Below are positions 7,710 to 14,863 of a stretch of DNA of 15,044 bases, piece after piece (the first letter of the stretch is position 1; each line of letters begins with the position of its first letter). The stretch comes from JACKBJ01 sp964549495. Its GTDB lineage: Bacteria > Chloroflexota > Anaerolineae > Epilineales > Epilineaceae. The DNA lies in NCBI GenBank assembly GCA_964549495.1, contig CAZJWJ010000114.1, positions 1-15,044 of the forward strand, read 5' to 3'. The notes under the pieces were generated by a model, which saw only the letters and a list, made by a program, of their open reading frames with translations, was not told where the DNA came from and did no database searches. Made by a program: the position numbers and the translations under genes.

Positions 7710-7823
7710 ATGAGCTCACGCGCCAACTACGTCATCATCCGAGACGGTGAGGCCCAGGCCTTCTACAGCAGCCAGGGCGGGCTTGACACATTCCGGGACG
7801 GAATGGGGGAACTACTCGGCTGA
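7710..7823 (+). pseudogene. Truncated RANYV-type small protein gene
   Basis: An ATG with a strong Shine-Dalgarno opens a 37-codon frame starting MSSRANYVIIRDGEAQ and containing AFYSSQGGLDTFRDG, then stopping. From memory, this resembles the N-terminus of longer hypothetical proteins that begin M-S-x-R-A-N-Y-V and continue with a DG...YYS-WG-type motif; I cannot verify this here. The reading frame therefore looks like a 5' remnant of a longer gene, cut off before the HEPN gene begins 34 nt downstream. Alternatively it is a short leader peptide translationally coupled to the HEPN gene. The first ten codons are nearly identical to those of the lipoprotein at 5361. Confidence 0.55.
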
Positions 7824-7857
7824 GCTATCGAATCGTGCGACACGGGCAGGTGAACAA

Positions 7858-9246
7858 ATGGCATCAGCAACGAAATCGAAGAGAGTGAAGCTGCAACTGA
7901 ACTCGGTGCGCCAAGAGATTCGAGCATGGCTGCTTACCGTACAGAGAGCCAAGTCGGCCCAACAGACCGTTCGCACCATCTCGCGGTCGAACCTCGGAGA
8001 GTTTGGCAAAATGTGGTTCGGTGAAGGGGTTCATGTTGAGCTGGGCCGTGCTGATTCGCTCAAGTACGATCGACTGATGCGTCAGCTTCGATGCGCGGTA
8101 GGTCATGTTCCGAACCCTGACCTCAGTCTTCTGGGAGAGAGGTTCGCAGATCGCCTGATGCGTGAATCAGTGGAGGCTGTTGTGGACATTGCTGATCCAG
8201 ATCAGCGGCGAGTTGCTGTCAACAAGGCAGTGGAACTGCTCTGTGAAGCCGTGTCGAAGATTCGAGGCTACTCAGTGCTGGTGCCGGTGGCTGGTCTGGA
8301 CAAGAGGGGATTCCCATTCGAGATCGGCGATGTCAACTTCATCGTGCCCGACCGGGAGTTTATCGGCCAATTGGATGGTCGAATGGGAGAGATCACCTCA
8401 AGTCTATTGAATCCACCAGATCAACGAGCGCAGCTCCATGCTTCGCACCGGCGGAAGCTTCACAAATACTACCTGGAAGCCCCCCTGGCCCAGGTAAGAG
8501 TCTTGGCAGTTGATGGTCAGGCCTCTGTACGCATGGCGCTCGAAGCCGTTTCGCTGGCCCTGGACGTTGTGAACTTCCTGGCCGACACTCAATCCGTCCA
8601 TGACCGATCATTCGCGTATCTCGTGGGTCACGCAGCGCACAATCCTGTTCCGGTAATCTCTATTGACTCAACGTGCCAGCCAAGTCAATTGGAAGTTGCT
8701 AACGGAGCCGTGGGCATCACTTACGCTATTGATCCCCGCGAATTCCGCCGAAACGCTGACTGTCGCAGCTGGTATGAGAGGGCGTCTAGCCTCATCCGTG
8801 AGCGTGGCTTGAATCAGGTTGCAGATCGAATTGTGGCCGCAATGCGATGGGCGGGTAAGGCTAGGGCTGCAAGTCAACCCGCATCAGCCCTGCTGAACTA
8901 CACGATCTCGCTAGAGGCTCTTCTGCTCGAGAGTAGTGCCGTGGGCGAGCTCAAGGAGCGGCTGGGATGGCGCGTGGCCCACCTCATCGGCAAGACACCT
9001 GACGCACGGCTTCGGATTCGGAGCAGAGTCGGTGAACTCTATGGCCTGAGGTCCAAGACCGTGCACAATGGCGTTGTGGACATCTCCAGCGAGGATGTCG
9101 CATCTGCGCGGTTCTACTCGCTCAACTGCCTTGCGAGGGTGCTTGAGCTCGAGGACTTGCACGGCGCCGAAAGCGAGAAGGAATTCCTAGATTGGTTTGA
9201 TCGCACGCTGGCGGGTGAGGATCGATTTGCTGCTGATGAAGAGTAG
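7858..9246 (+). CDS. HEPN-domain protein, ApeA-like candidate defence RNase
   Basis: The ATG at 7858 follows AGGTG with a 5-nt spacer; a GTG at 7747 in the same frame overlaps the upstream remnant and has no supporting site. The 462-aa product has a basic helical N-terminus, a central region with a FEIGDVNFIVPD strand, and a C-terminal helical region (about 335-440) with ALLNYTISLEALLLE followed by YGLRSKTVHNG. R398-x4-H403 is the HEPN ribonuclease motif, and the surrounding pattern matches the HEPN domain of ApeA-like proteins, some of which act as single-gene anti-phage abortive systems. GC content is visibly lower than in its neighbours (about 55% in a sampled line against 70% or more to the right), which suggests transfer. 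It sits between a MITE-disrupted region and the 3' side of a tRNA gene. The defence role is inference; a housekeeping HEPN role is possible. Confidence 0.72.
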   Translation: MASATKSKRVKLQLNSVRQEIRAWLLTVQRAKSAQQTVRTISRSNLGEFGKMWFGEGVHVELGRADSLKYDRLMRQLRCAVGHVPNPDLSLLGERFADRLMRESVEAVVDIADPDQRRVAVNKAVELLCEAVSKIRGYSVLVPVAGLDKRGFPFEIGDVNFIVPDREFIGQLDGRMGEITSSLLNPPDQRAQLHASHRRKLHKYYLEAPLAQVRVLAVDGQASVRMALEAVSLALDVVNFLADTQSVHDRSFAYLVGHAAHNPVPVISIDSTCQPSQLEVANGAVGITYAIDPREFRRNADCRSWYERASSLIRERGLNQVADRIVAAMRWAGKARAASQPASALLNYTISLEALLLESSAVGELKERLGWRVAHLIGKTPDARLRIRSRVGELYGLRSKTVHNGVVDISSEDVASARFYSLNCLARVLELEDLHGAESEKEFLDWFDRTLAGEDRFAADEE

Positions 9247-9307
9247 TTCGTGCTCCTCACGGGGGAAAACTCGAACCACCGTGACGGTCGTCTCTTGAGT
9301 CGGGTTG

Positions 9308-9326
9308 CTGTCAAAATTTCTGTCAA
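9308..9326. repeat. CTGTCAA direct repeat near tRNA 3' side
   Basis: CTGTCAA occurs at 9308-9314 and 9320-9326, 12 bp apart, in the short AT-richer gap between the HEPN gene and the tRNA. Spaced short direct repeats beside a tRNA 3' end can be integrase arm sites, but two copies are weak evidence. Confidence 0.25.
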
Positions 9327-9366
9327 TCGCCCAGTTCCGTCAGCTTGCATTACGCCCAAGAAACCG

Positions 9367-9386
9367 AAAAGCCCGCCATTGCGGGC
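9367..9386 (-). terminator. Intrinsic terminator of tRNA-Arg
   Basis: On the minus strand GCCCGC-AATG-GCGGGC (9386-9371) forms a 6-bp GC stem with a 4-nt loop followed by TTTT (9370-9367). It begins 11 nt after the tRNA 3' end. On the plus strand the same hairpin is followed by TTCT and may weakly stop readthrough from the HEPN gene. Confidence 0.8.
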
Positions 9387-9396
9387 TTCTCGGAGG

Positions 9397-9470
9397 TACC
9401 CCCGGTAGGATTCGAACCTACGGCCTACTGATTCGAAGTCAGCCGCTCTCGTCCACTGAGCTACGGGGGC
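9397..9470 (-). tRNA. tRNA-Arg (anticodon UCG)
   Basis: The minus strand folds into a complete 74-nt cloverleaf. The acceptor is GCCCCCG/CGGGGGT (one G-U), the D-arm GCTC/GAGC with a 9-nt loop, the anticodon arm GCTGA/TCAGT around CTTCGAA, the variable loop 5 nt, and the T-arm GTAGG/CCTAC with loop TTCGAAT. The anticodon TCG lies at 9436-9434 and reads CGA (and CGG by wobble). The discriminator is A. CCA is not fully encoded (CCT follows). Its 3' end points towards the HEPN gene, a common side for integration of mobile DNA. Confidence 0.95.
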
Positions 9471-9481
9471 TTGCGCGGCTG

Positions 9482-9510
9482 ATTCTAGCCGCGGGCCGGC
9501 CCTCGCGCAA
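9482..9510 (-). promoter_or_regulatory. Promoter of tRNA-Arg
   Basis: Minus-strand TTGCGC (9510-9505), a 17-nt spacer and TAGAAT (9487-9482) form a plausible sigma-70 promoter. The predicted start lies a few bases before the tRNA 5' end at 9470. Confidence 0.6.
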
Positions 9511-9605
9511 TCCTTCGAACCCCCGTCCCCGACCGCCATCGCCCCACTCGGAGCCTTCGCTTCGGCCTCCCACCTACGACACACGCCCACCGGCCAGCGC
9601 TGCCA

Positions 9606-10748
9606 TCACGGCACCGTCACCGTCGCCGTCGGCTGGATCGGCCGGCCCGGCGTCGAGATCGCCGGCGTGACCGACGGCGTCACCGTGATCGTCGGCGTCC
9701 GCGTCGGACTCGGACCCAGCGTCGGGGTCGGGCTCGGCCCATCGGTCGGAGTCGCCGAAGGCGTCATCGCCAGCAGCGTCGCCGTCGCATCCGGCGTAAA
9801 GGTCGGCGTCGCCGTGGGCGGGGGCGGCCAGAAGCTGACCAGGTAGGGCAGGTAGCTCTGCCCGAAAGCGATCGGGGTCGAGGTGGGTCCGCGGGTCGAC
9901 GTCGCGCTCGGCGTCGCACTGGCCGGCTCCGAGGTCGCGCTCGGCGCGCGGGTCGCCGTCTCCGAAGGCCGCGTCGTCGCGGTCACCGGCCGCGAGGTCG
10001 GCCGCGGCGTGGGCGGCGTGATGCCCGGATCGGGCTCCCAGACCAGCATCAGGTCGTCCAGGTAGACCCCGGCACCCGGCTCCGTGCCCTGCGGCGCCAG
10101 CCCGACCCACTCCAGTCGCCATAGGCCGCCGCGCAGGTCGTAGACCTCGGCCGGCCCCGTGATATCCGTCAGATTGAGCAGGTCCAGCTTGCGACGCGGG
10201 AAGGCCCAGCGGCCGCCGGTGCCCGTGGCCCCGAAGATGGGTACGCGCAGCACCGGCCCGTCCGCCTGGGGCACGTGCAGGAAGATGAAGAGCCCCGACT
10301 CCTCGCCGGCCGGCATCTTCAGCCACATGTCGAAGTAGAGGTCCAGCCGGCTGGCCGACTCCGCGCCGCGAAGGTCCAACCGCTGGTAGATCGTGCTGCG
10401 CGAGCCCTGCGGCGCGCCAGCCCCGCAGGGCTGTTCGATGCCGCCCACCCGACCCCCGAAAGCCCAGAGCGCCCGCGAGCCGCTGACGCGCTGGCAGCTC
10501 GAGGGCCACCAGGTGGGCGCCGCATCGTCTTCGATCTGCCACAGGTTGGGGTCCGGCCAGGCTGGATCCTCGAAACCGTCCAGCAAGATCCACGCATCTT
10601 GGCCGTCCAGCCCATCCAGGATCGACCGGGCCGCGGCGGGCCCCGCACTGCGGGTGCCGATGAGCAGCGCGAGGAGCATCGAGACGATCAGCCCGAAGAC
10701 AGCCAGGCGCGGTCGGAGGCGGTCGTCGAGGGGAAGCTTGGAGGGCAT
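9606..10748 (-). CDS. Secreted beta-sandwich protein with long Thr/Pro tail
   Basis: I prefer the ATG at 10748 (380 aa) to the ATGs at 10784 and 10781, because a promoter -10 overlaps 10784 and the transcript would start downstream of it. The N-terminus carries a hydrophobic stretch (about 14-30) and Ala-rich cleavage region. Residues about 45-235 are beta-rich and aromatic (LDGFEDPAWPDPNLW, RLDLYFDMWLKMPAG, YLDDLMLVWEPD), which looks like a jelly-roll/concanavalin-like sandwich with two Cys. The remainder is Thr/Pro/Ser-rich, with SYLPYLV (298-304) in its middle, and it ends in TVTVP. There is no VWA. I do not recognise a specific family. It is probably exported and possibly binds carbohydrate or cell wall. 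It lies 142 nt downstream of the double-VWA gene in the same direction but has its own promoter-like sequence. Confidence 0.72.
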   Translation of the reverse strand: MPSKLPLDDRLRPRLAVFGLIVSMLLALLIGTRSAGPAAARSILDGLDGQDAWILLDGFEDPAWPDPNLWQIEDDAAPTWWPSSCQRVSGSRALWAFGGRVGGIEQPCGAGAPQGSRSTIYQRLDLRGAESASRLDLYFDMWLKMPAGEESGLFIFLHVPQADGPVLRVPIFGATGTGGRWAFPRRKLDLLNLTDITGPAEVYDLRGGLWRLEWVGLAPQGTEPGAGVYLDDLMLVWEPDPGITPPTPRPTSRPVTATTRPSETATRAPSATSEPASATPSATSTRGPTSTPIAFGQSYLPYLVSFWPPPPTATPTFTPDATATLLAMTPSATPTDGPSPTPTLGPSPTRTPTITVTPSVTPAISTPGRPIQPTATVTVP

Positions 10749-10782
10749 GGCGCATCTCGCGGAGGCAGGGCGGGGCGACATC

Positions 10783-10812
10783 ATTGTGATGCCGCCCCGC
10801 CCCTCGCGTCAA
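10783..10812 (-). promoter_or_regulatory. Candidate promoter for the beta-sandwich gene
   Basis: Minus-strand TTGACG (10812-10807), an 18-nt spacer and CACAAT (10788-10783). This places transcription start near 10776, about 28 nt before the chosen ATG, and argues against starts at 10784 or 10781. Confidence 0.45.
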
Positions 10813-10890
10813 CATCGGCCGGCCTTTCCGCAACCGGCGCTCGATGCGCGTCGCTAGCCGATCAGGCGCCTTGACCCCACAGGGCCCGGA

Positions 10891-13800
10891 TCACTCGCAG
10901 GCCAGCCGCACCGAGATGCGGTCGTAGATCCGCGAGAGCTCGTCGGTGCCCGGCGAGGCGTAGAAGCGATCCGGATCGCTGGCCGCGCGGGCCAGCAGAT
11001 CCGCGTCGATGCTGGCGCCCAGGCCGATGGTGAAGACCAGGCCACCGGCCGCCTTCAAGGCCGTCGCCGCGCCCAGTACCGAAGCATCGTCACCGCCCTC
11101 CTGCAGTCCGTCCGTCAGGAGGATCACCACCGGCAGGGCGCCCGGGCGGGCCTCTTCGGTCAGCACCGACGTCGCCGCCTCGAGCCCCAGATCGATACGC
11201 GTGCCCTGTCCGGTCTCCAGCGCGTCCAGGGAAGCGCGCAAAGACGCCAGGTCGCCGGTCAGCCCCAGCTCGCGCCGCGCCTCGGCATCGAAGCTGATCA
11301 CCGCCGCGCGGTCGCCCGGCAAATCCAGCAGGCTCACGAAGGTCGTCGCCGCCTCGCGGGCAGCGTCCAGCTTGGTCGGCCCGCCCGGCTCGGCGCCGGT
11401 GGCCGGCTCGGCCATGCTGCTCGATTTGTCCAGCACCAGGATCACGTCCACCGGCCGCAGCGGCCGGGCGCAATGCTCCTTGGAGAGGATGGGCAGGTAG
11501 ACCGGCCAGAGCCGCGGCTCGTAGACCTCCACCTGCGGCACCGGGAAGAGCAGGTCGCCCGGATGGCCCGAAGCGTCGACGTAGTCCGCCTCGGCCCGCA
11601 CGTTGGTCGGCCAGATGCCCACCTCCAGCGGTTCAAGGTCGTAGCGCAGGCGCAATCCGGCCGCCGCCTCGACCGGTCCCAGCCGCCAGGTCAGGCGGTT
11701 GGCCGCCGCGTCGAAGTCGGCCGGCGGCTGGGCCGAGCCCTCGATGTAGCGCATGTTGGCCGGGATGTCGTCGATCACCTCGATGGTCTCGAAGAGGCCG
11801 CGGTTCGGATCCGCCGCCAGCAGCGTCTCGGCCAGACCCGGCAGCTCCCAGAGCGCCGGGTCGAAGAGCGCCCGCCCGCCGGCGCGGTCCAGAGACTCCA
11901 GGAAGGCCGGATCGGCCGGCTGCCCGTCCTCCACCACCACCGCCGAGAGCGCGATGCCCTCGGCCGAGGCCGCGTCCAGGCTAGCCAAGGTGGCGTCGCT
12001 CGGATTGGCATCGGTCACCACCAGGATGGCCCGGCGCGTGCCCTCCGGCAGGCCCTCGGCCGGCAGCTGGCGTTGGGCCAGGTCGATGGCGCCCGACATC
12101 AGCGTATCACCGCGCGAACGCAGCGCCGCCGTGCGCCGGGCCAGGCCCAGCAGGTCGCGGCTGGGCGGCTCGACCAGCGCGAAGTCGTCATCGAAGGTCA
12201 CCAGGCCCACCTCGACCCGGTTGGGATCCAGCTGGCCCAGGAGCGCGATGACCGTCCGCTTGGCGCGGTCCAGGGCATAGCCCCAGCCCATCGAGCGCGA
12301 GGTGTCGAAGACGATCATCAGGCGCAGCGGGGCCGGCTTGGCCGGGCAGTGTCCGTCCACCGATAGCGTCACCTCGACGGAATCGCCCAGCGGGATGCGG
12401 GCCGGCGCGGCCACCTTGTCCGGCAAGGCCACGCAAGCCCGCGGACCGGGCGGTAAAGCCTCCGGCGGCGCCGCCTCGGGCGCGAAGACCCAGACGCCGG
12501 CCGCCTCGATGTCCGACCAGCGGTTCTGGCCCTCGGCCCGGGCAAAGGAGACCAGCACCCGGCCGTCATCCAGGACCGCCAGATCGCGGATCGGGACGTC
12601 CGGGTCGGGCAAGCGCCAGGCGGCCAGCAGCGTTCCGGCATCGCTATAGGCCATGCCCCAGCCGCCCTGGCCCAGGACCAGGATGCGGCCCTGCGGACCG
12701 AAGGCCACCGACTGGGGCCGGTCGATCAGATCGAAGGCGCCCGACAGGCCACCGTCCAGATCGCGCAGCTCCAGCCTCGCGCGGGCCGCGTCGGCCAGGA
12801 CCAGTCGGCCGGCCGAGAGGTCGATGTCGACGTAGGTGCTGGTCAGGGTCTCGTCGTCCGCCGAAAGCCGCCACTGGGACGTGACGCTACCGGCCTCGTC
12901 CAACAAGGCCACGCCCCCACCGCCGGCGTCCAAGACCGCGATCTGGCCGCCCTCGGCCGCCAGCGCGGCGATGCGCGTGCCGGCCTCGCTGCCCCAGATG
13001 CCATCCAAGCAGCTGCGCCAGTCGGCGAAGCCCTCGCCCGGCCGGCGCTCGACGCAGCTGCCGGTGGCGGCATAGGTCACGGTGTCATCCAGCGCGATGT
13101 CCAGGAACTCGCCAGCCGAGCCGGCCCCGTCGCAGAGCCCCAGCTGGCCCTCCAGCCGGCCGTCGGCGCTCCAGCGCTGCACCGAAGGCGGCTCGCTGGA
13201 GCCACGCTGGTAGTAGGGCGTGCGGAGGTCCTCGGCCGGTCCGGGTCCGAAGCGCCCCTGCAGAAGCGAGGGCGGGTCGCCGGCCGCCACGCGCAGGGGC
13301 CAGACGGGTCCTTCCAGCGAGGGATGGTCCACCCGCCCGTGCAGGCTATGCGGCGCCGGGCGCAGTGCCGGGTCGGCAAAGCGGATCAGGCCCTCGAACT
13401 CGCAATGCGTCAGGCTGCCGTAGAGGCCGCCGCCGGCGGGCACTTCCAGGGCCATCTCGCCGGTCCAGGTCTGTCCGATCAGGGGCGTGATCGGCTCGTC
13501 CTCGCGCAATGCGAAGGCCTGCCCGTACCGTGCGACGAAGACGCCGGCCGGCCCGGCATCCACGTCGATGCCGAAGTCGAAGGGCACGGTCTCCTGGTAG
13601 GCATGCGCCGGATCGAAGATCAGCACCCCGGGCACCGGCTCCACTTCGTCCTGCGCCGGCGCTGCCTCGCCGGCCGAGGGGCCGCCCGAGGGTCCGGGCG
13701 GCGGGCGCGGTCCGCCCGGCTCGCGCGGCGTGGGCGGGGGCGGGACCTCTTGCAGCACGTAGAGAATACCGTCCTCGGCCAGATCCAGCCGGATGGGCGT

Positions 13801-14442
13801 GTCCATCTCCGGCGGCCGGATCTGCTCCAGCTGCCGACCGTTCTCGTCGAAGACCTCCACCGCCGGCAAACCCAGGCTGAAGGACTCGGAGCTGCGGGCC
13901 AAGTAGACCCGGCCGTCCTGACGCACCGCCACGTCCACGTAGCGCTCGTCCGACCACCAGGCCGAGACCTCGGTCCCCTCCAGGGTCCAGCGCTCCAGCC
14001 GCGCCCCCTCGCCGCGCCGATCCGACTCGGCCGTCCAGAGGATGTAAAGATCCCCCTCCGGGCCCACGTCCAGCCGATCCGGCGTGAGCGTGCGGTCTCC
14101 GGCCGGCAAGCGGATCATCCGCTCGGCCACCCCGTCGGTGCCGATCAGGTGCACCGCCGCCATGTTCTCCTCGGGCACGTAGCGGGCGTCCAGCACCACC
14201 AAACGGCCATCCGGCAGCGAGGAGATGTCGACCGCGTCGCGGAAGCTGCCGGCGCGGGCCTCCCAGGCACGATCCGCCCAGGTGTCGACCAGCCGGTAGC
14301 GCTCGAGCGCATCCTGCTCGGGCGCTGCCGCAAGGGGTGCCGCCTCGCCGGCCGGCAGGGCCAGGGACAGCAGCGTCAAGCCGGCCAAGAGGACGGCGGA
14401 TCGGAGGAAGCGTGCTGCGGTGGAGGGGGAGGGACACAGCAT
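10891..14442 (-). CDS. Large secreted propeller protein with two VWA domains
   Basis: The ATG at 14442 follows AGGAG with a 6-nt spacer. The 1183-aa product has a signal peptide (hydrophobic 12-30). Two NHL-like beta-propeller regions (about 60-255 and 290-670, with DGRLVVLD, DGRVYLAR, GRILVLGQGGWG and DGRVLVSFAR turns) are split by a Pro/Gly-rich spacer. VWA1 (about 705-880) has an intact metal site: DTSRSM at 713, T780 and D811. A beta-sandwich of the DUF11/surface-anchor type (about 890-975) leads to LWPVYLPILSKEHC (978-991). VWA2 (about 998-1180) has DKSSSM at 1005, T1081 and D1111. Cys991 and Cys1182 flank VWA2. The VWA2-terminal layout mirrors the 3085-5169 product. It is probably a surface adhesin or assembly factor; the ligand is unknown. 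Confidence 0.85.
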   Translation of the reverse strand: MLCPSPSTAARFLRSAVLLAGLTLLSLALPAGEAAPLAAAPEQDALERYRLVDTWADRAWEARAGSFRDAVDISSLPDGRLVVLDARYVPEENMAAVHLIGTDGVAERMIRLPAGDRTLTPDRLDVGPEGDLYILWTAESDRRGEGARLERWTLEGTEVSAWWSDERYVDVAVRQDGRVYLARSSESFSLGLPAVEVFDENGRQLEQIRPPEMDTPIRLDLAEDGILYVLQEVPPPPTPREPGGPRPPPGPSGGPSAGEAAPAQDEVEPVPGVLIFDPAHAYQETVPFDFGIDVDAGPAGVFVARYGQAFALREDEPITPLIGQTWTGEMALEVPAGGGLYGSLTHCEFEGLIRFADPALRPAPHSLHGRVDHPSLEGPVWPLRVAAGDPPSLLQGRFGPGPAEDLRTPYYQRGSSEPPSVQRWSADGRLEGQLGLCDGAGSAGEFLDIALDDTVTYAATGSCVERRPGEGFADWRSCLDGIWGSEAGTRIAALAAEGGQIAVLDAGGGGVALLDEAGSVTSQWRLSADDETLTSTYVDIDLSAGRLVLADAARARLELRDLDGGLSGAFDLIDRPQSVAFGPQGRILVLGQGGWGMAYSDAGTLLAAWRLPDPDVPIRDLAVLDDGRVLVSFARAEGQNRWSDIEAAGVWVFAPEAAPPEALPPGPRACVALPDKVAAPARIPLGDSVEVTLSVDGHCPAKPAPLRLMIVFDTSRSMGWGYALDRAKRTVIALLGQLDPNRVEVGLVTFDDDFALVEPPSRDLLGLARRTAALRSRGDTLMSGAIDLAQRQLPAEGLPEGTRRAILVVTDANPSDATLASLDAASAEGIALSAVVVEDGQPADPAFLESLDRAGGRALFDPALWELPGLAETLLAADPNRGLFETIEVIDDIPANMRYIEGSAQPPADFDAAANRLTWRLGPVEAAAGLRLRYDLEPLEVGIWPTNVRAEADYVDASGHPGDLLFPVPQVEVYEPRLWPVYLPILSKEHCARPLRPVDVILVLDKSSSMAEPATGAEPGGPTKLDAAREAATTFVSLLDLPGDRAAVISFDAEARRELGLTGDLASLRASLDALETGQGTRIDLGLEAATSVLTEEARPGALPVVILLTDGLQEGGDDASVLGAATALKAAGGLVFTIGLGASIDADLLARAASDPDRFYASPGTDELSRIYDRISVRLACE

Positions 14443-14550
14443 TGCGGACTCCTATGGCGTTGGCGCGCGGCCCGGGCGCCGCTCGAATCGGCGATACGAC
14501 TCGGCTCCAGCGCGGCTCCATCGAGGGCGCATCCGGCGCATCAGGGGGCG

Positions 14551-14570
14551 GCGGTGGGTGGCGGTGGGTG
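14551..14570 (+). repeat. G-rich 10-bp tandem repeat
   Basis: GCGGTGGGTG occurs twice in tandem, preceded by a GGGGG run at 14544-14548. The plus strand has three runs of three or more G plus several GG pairs, so a G-quadruplex is possible. It lies upstream of both divergent genes. Confidence 0.5.
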
Positions 14571-14725
14571 GCGCGGTGCCTTGACGATAGCACCGGACGG
14601 GGGGATCCCGATAGCCGGTCCTCGGCGCGCGGCGTACCTCCGGTCGTCGAGTGGACGGCAGCCGCCGACCGATCCTTTCACCCGTTGGACCGACAAGGCC
14701 CGAGCGCGCCTCGCCGGCCCGGGCC

Positions 14726-14755
14726 TTGTCCGATTCCGCCGCGACGTGTTACACT
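14726..14755 (+). promoter_or_regulatory. Promoter of the right-edge gene
   Basis: TTGTCC (14726-14731), an 18-nt spacer and TACACT (14750-14755) with an extended -10 TG at 14747-14748. Transcription would start near 14762, leaving a leader of about 100 nt before the GTG start. Confidence 0.55.
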
Positions 14756-14863
14756 GCCCGGCGGATCGACCGGCGCATCCATTTCCCATTTCTACGCCCG
14801 TGCCGCGCGCTCCGTGACGCCTCTGCTCGCCCCCATATCGCCCAGCCCACAGGAGCAAGGCCC

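Larger units (their letters stand above)
7471..7739 (+). repeat. Copy B of the duplicated leader, interrupted by a MITE
   Basis: Positions 7471-7514 and 7677-7739 together match 5284-5390 in an ungapped alignment. The first 37 bases match at 33 positions and the 30 bases from the ATG match at 27. The intervening 162 bp equal a 159-bp foldback element plus a 3-bp target duplication. On the minus strand the first block of both copies reads D-R-[AV]-A-E-[AV]-R-K-V-L-G-G, so it may derive from the end of a divergent gene; this is uncertain. Confidence 0.8.
14443..14863. other. Divergent intergenic region, about 420 bp
   Basis: This gap separates two divergent genes. It holds the AGGAG site of the minus-strand gene (14449-14453), a G-rich tandem repeat (14551-14570), a plus-strand promoter (14726-14755) and an about 100-nt leader for the right-hand gene. 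Open frames here have no Shine-Dalgarno or recognisable domain. No minus-strand promoter is clear. Confidence 0.6.

Noticed and set aside
9257..9284. TCACGG/CCGTGA hairpin after the HEPN gene as terminator
   Set aside because: The loop is 16 nt and no T-tract follows.
9305..9670. 121-aa plus-strand frame with GRIRTYGLLIRSQPLSS
   Set aside because: It is the familiar false translation across the antisense of a tRNA; the tRNA-Arg occupies 9397-9470.
9601..10020. Repetitive GTCGGCGTC-like DNA as a possible CRISPR or tandem array
   Set aside because: It encodes the Thr/Pro-rich tail of the 9606-10748 protein; repeat spacing is irregular and there are no spacers.
13346..14593. 415-aa minus-strand frame
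   Set aside because: It is a shifted shadow of the double-VWA gene with Gly/Arg/Ala bias and no recognisable motif.
13324..14817. 497-aa plus-strand frame
   Set aside because: It is antisense to the double-VWA gene, Arg/Gly/Pro-rich, has no domain, and arises from high GC.
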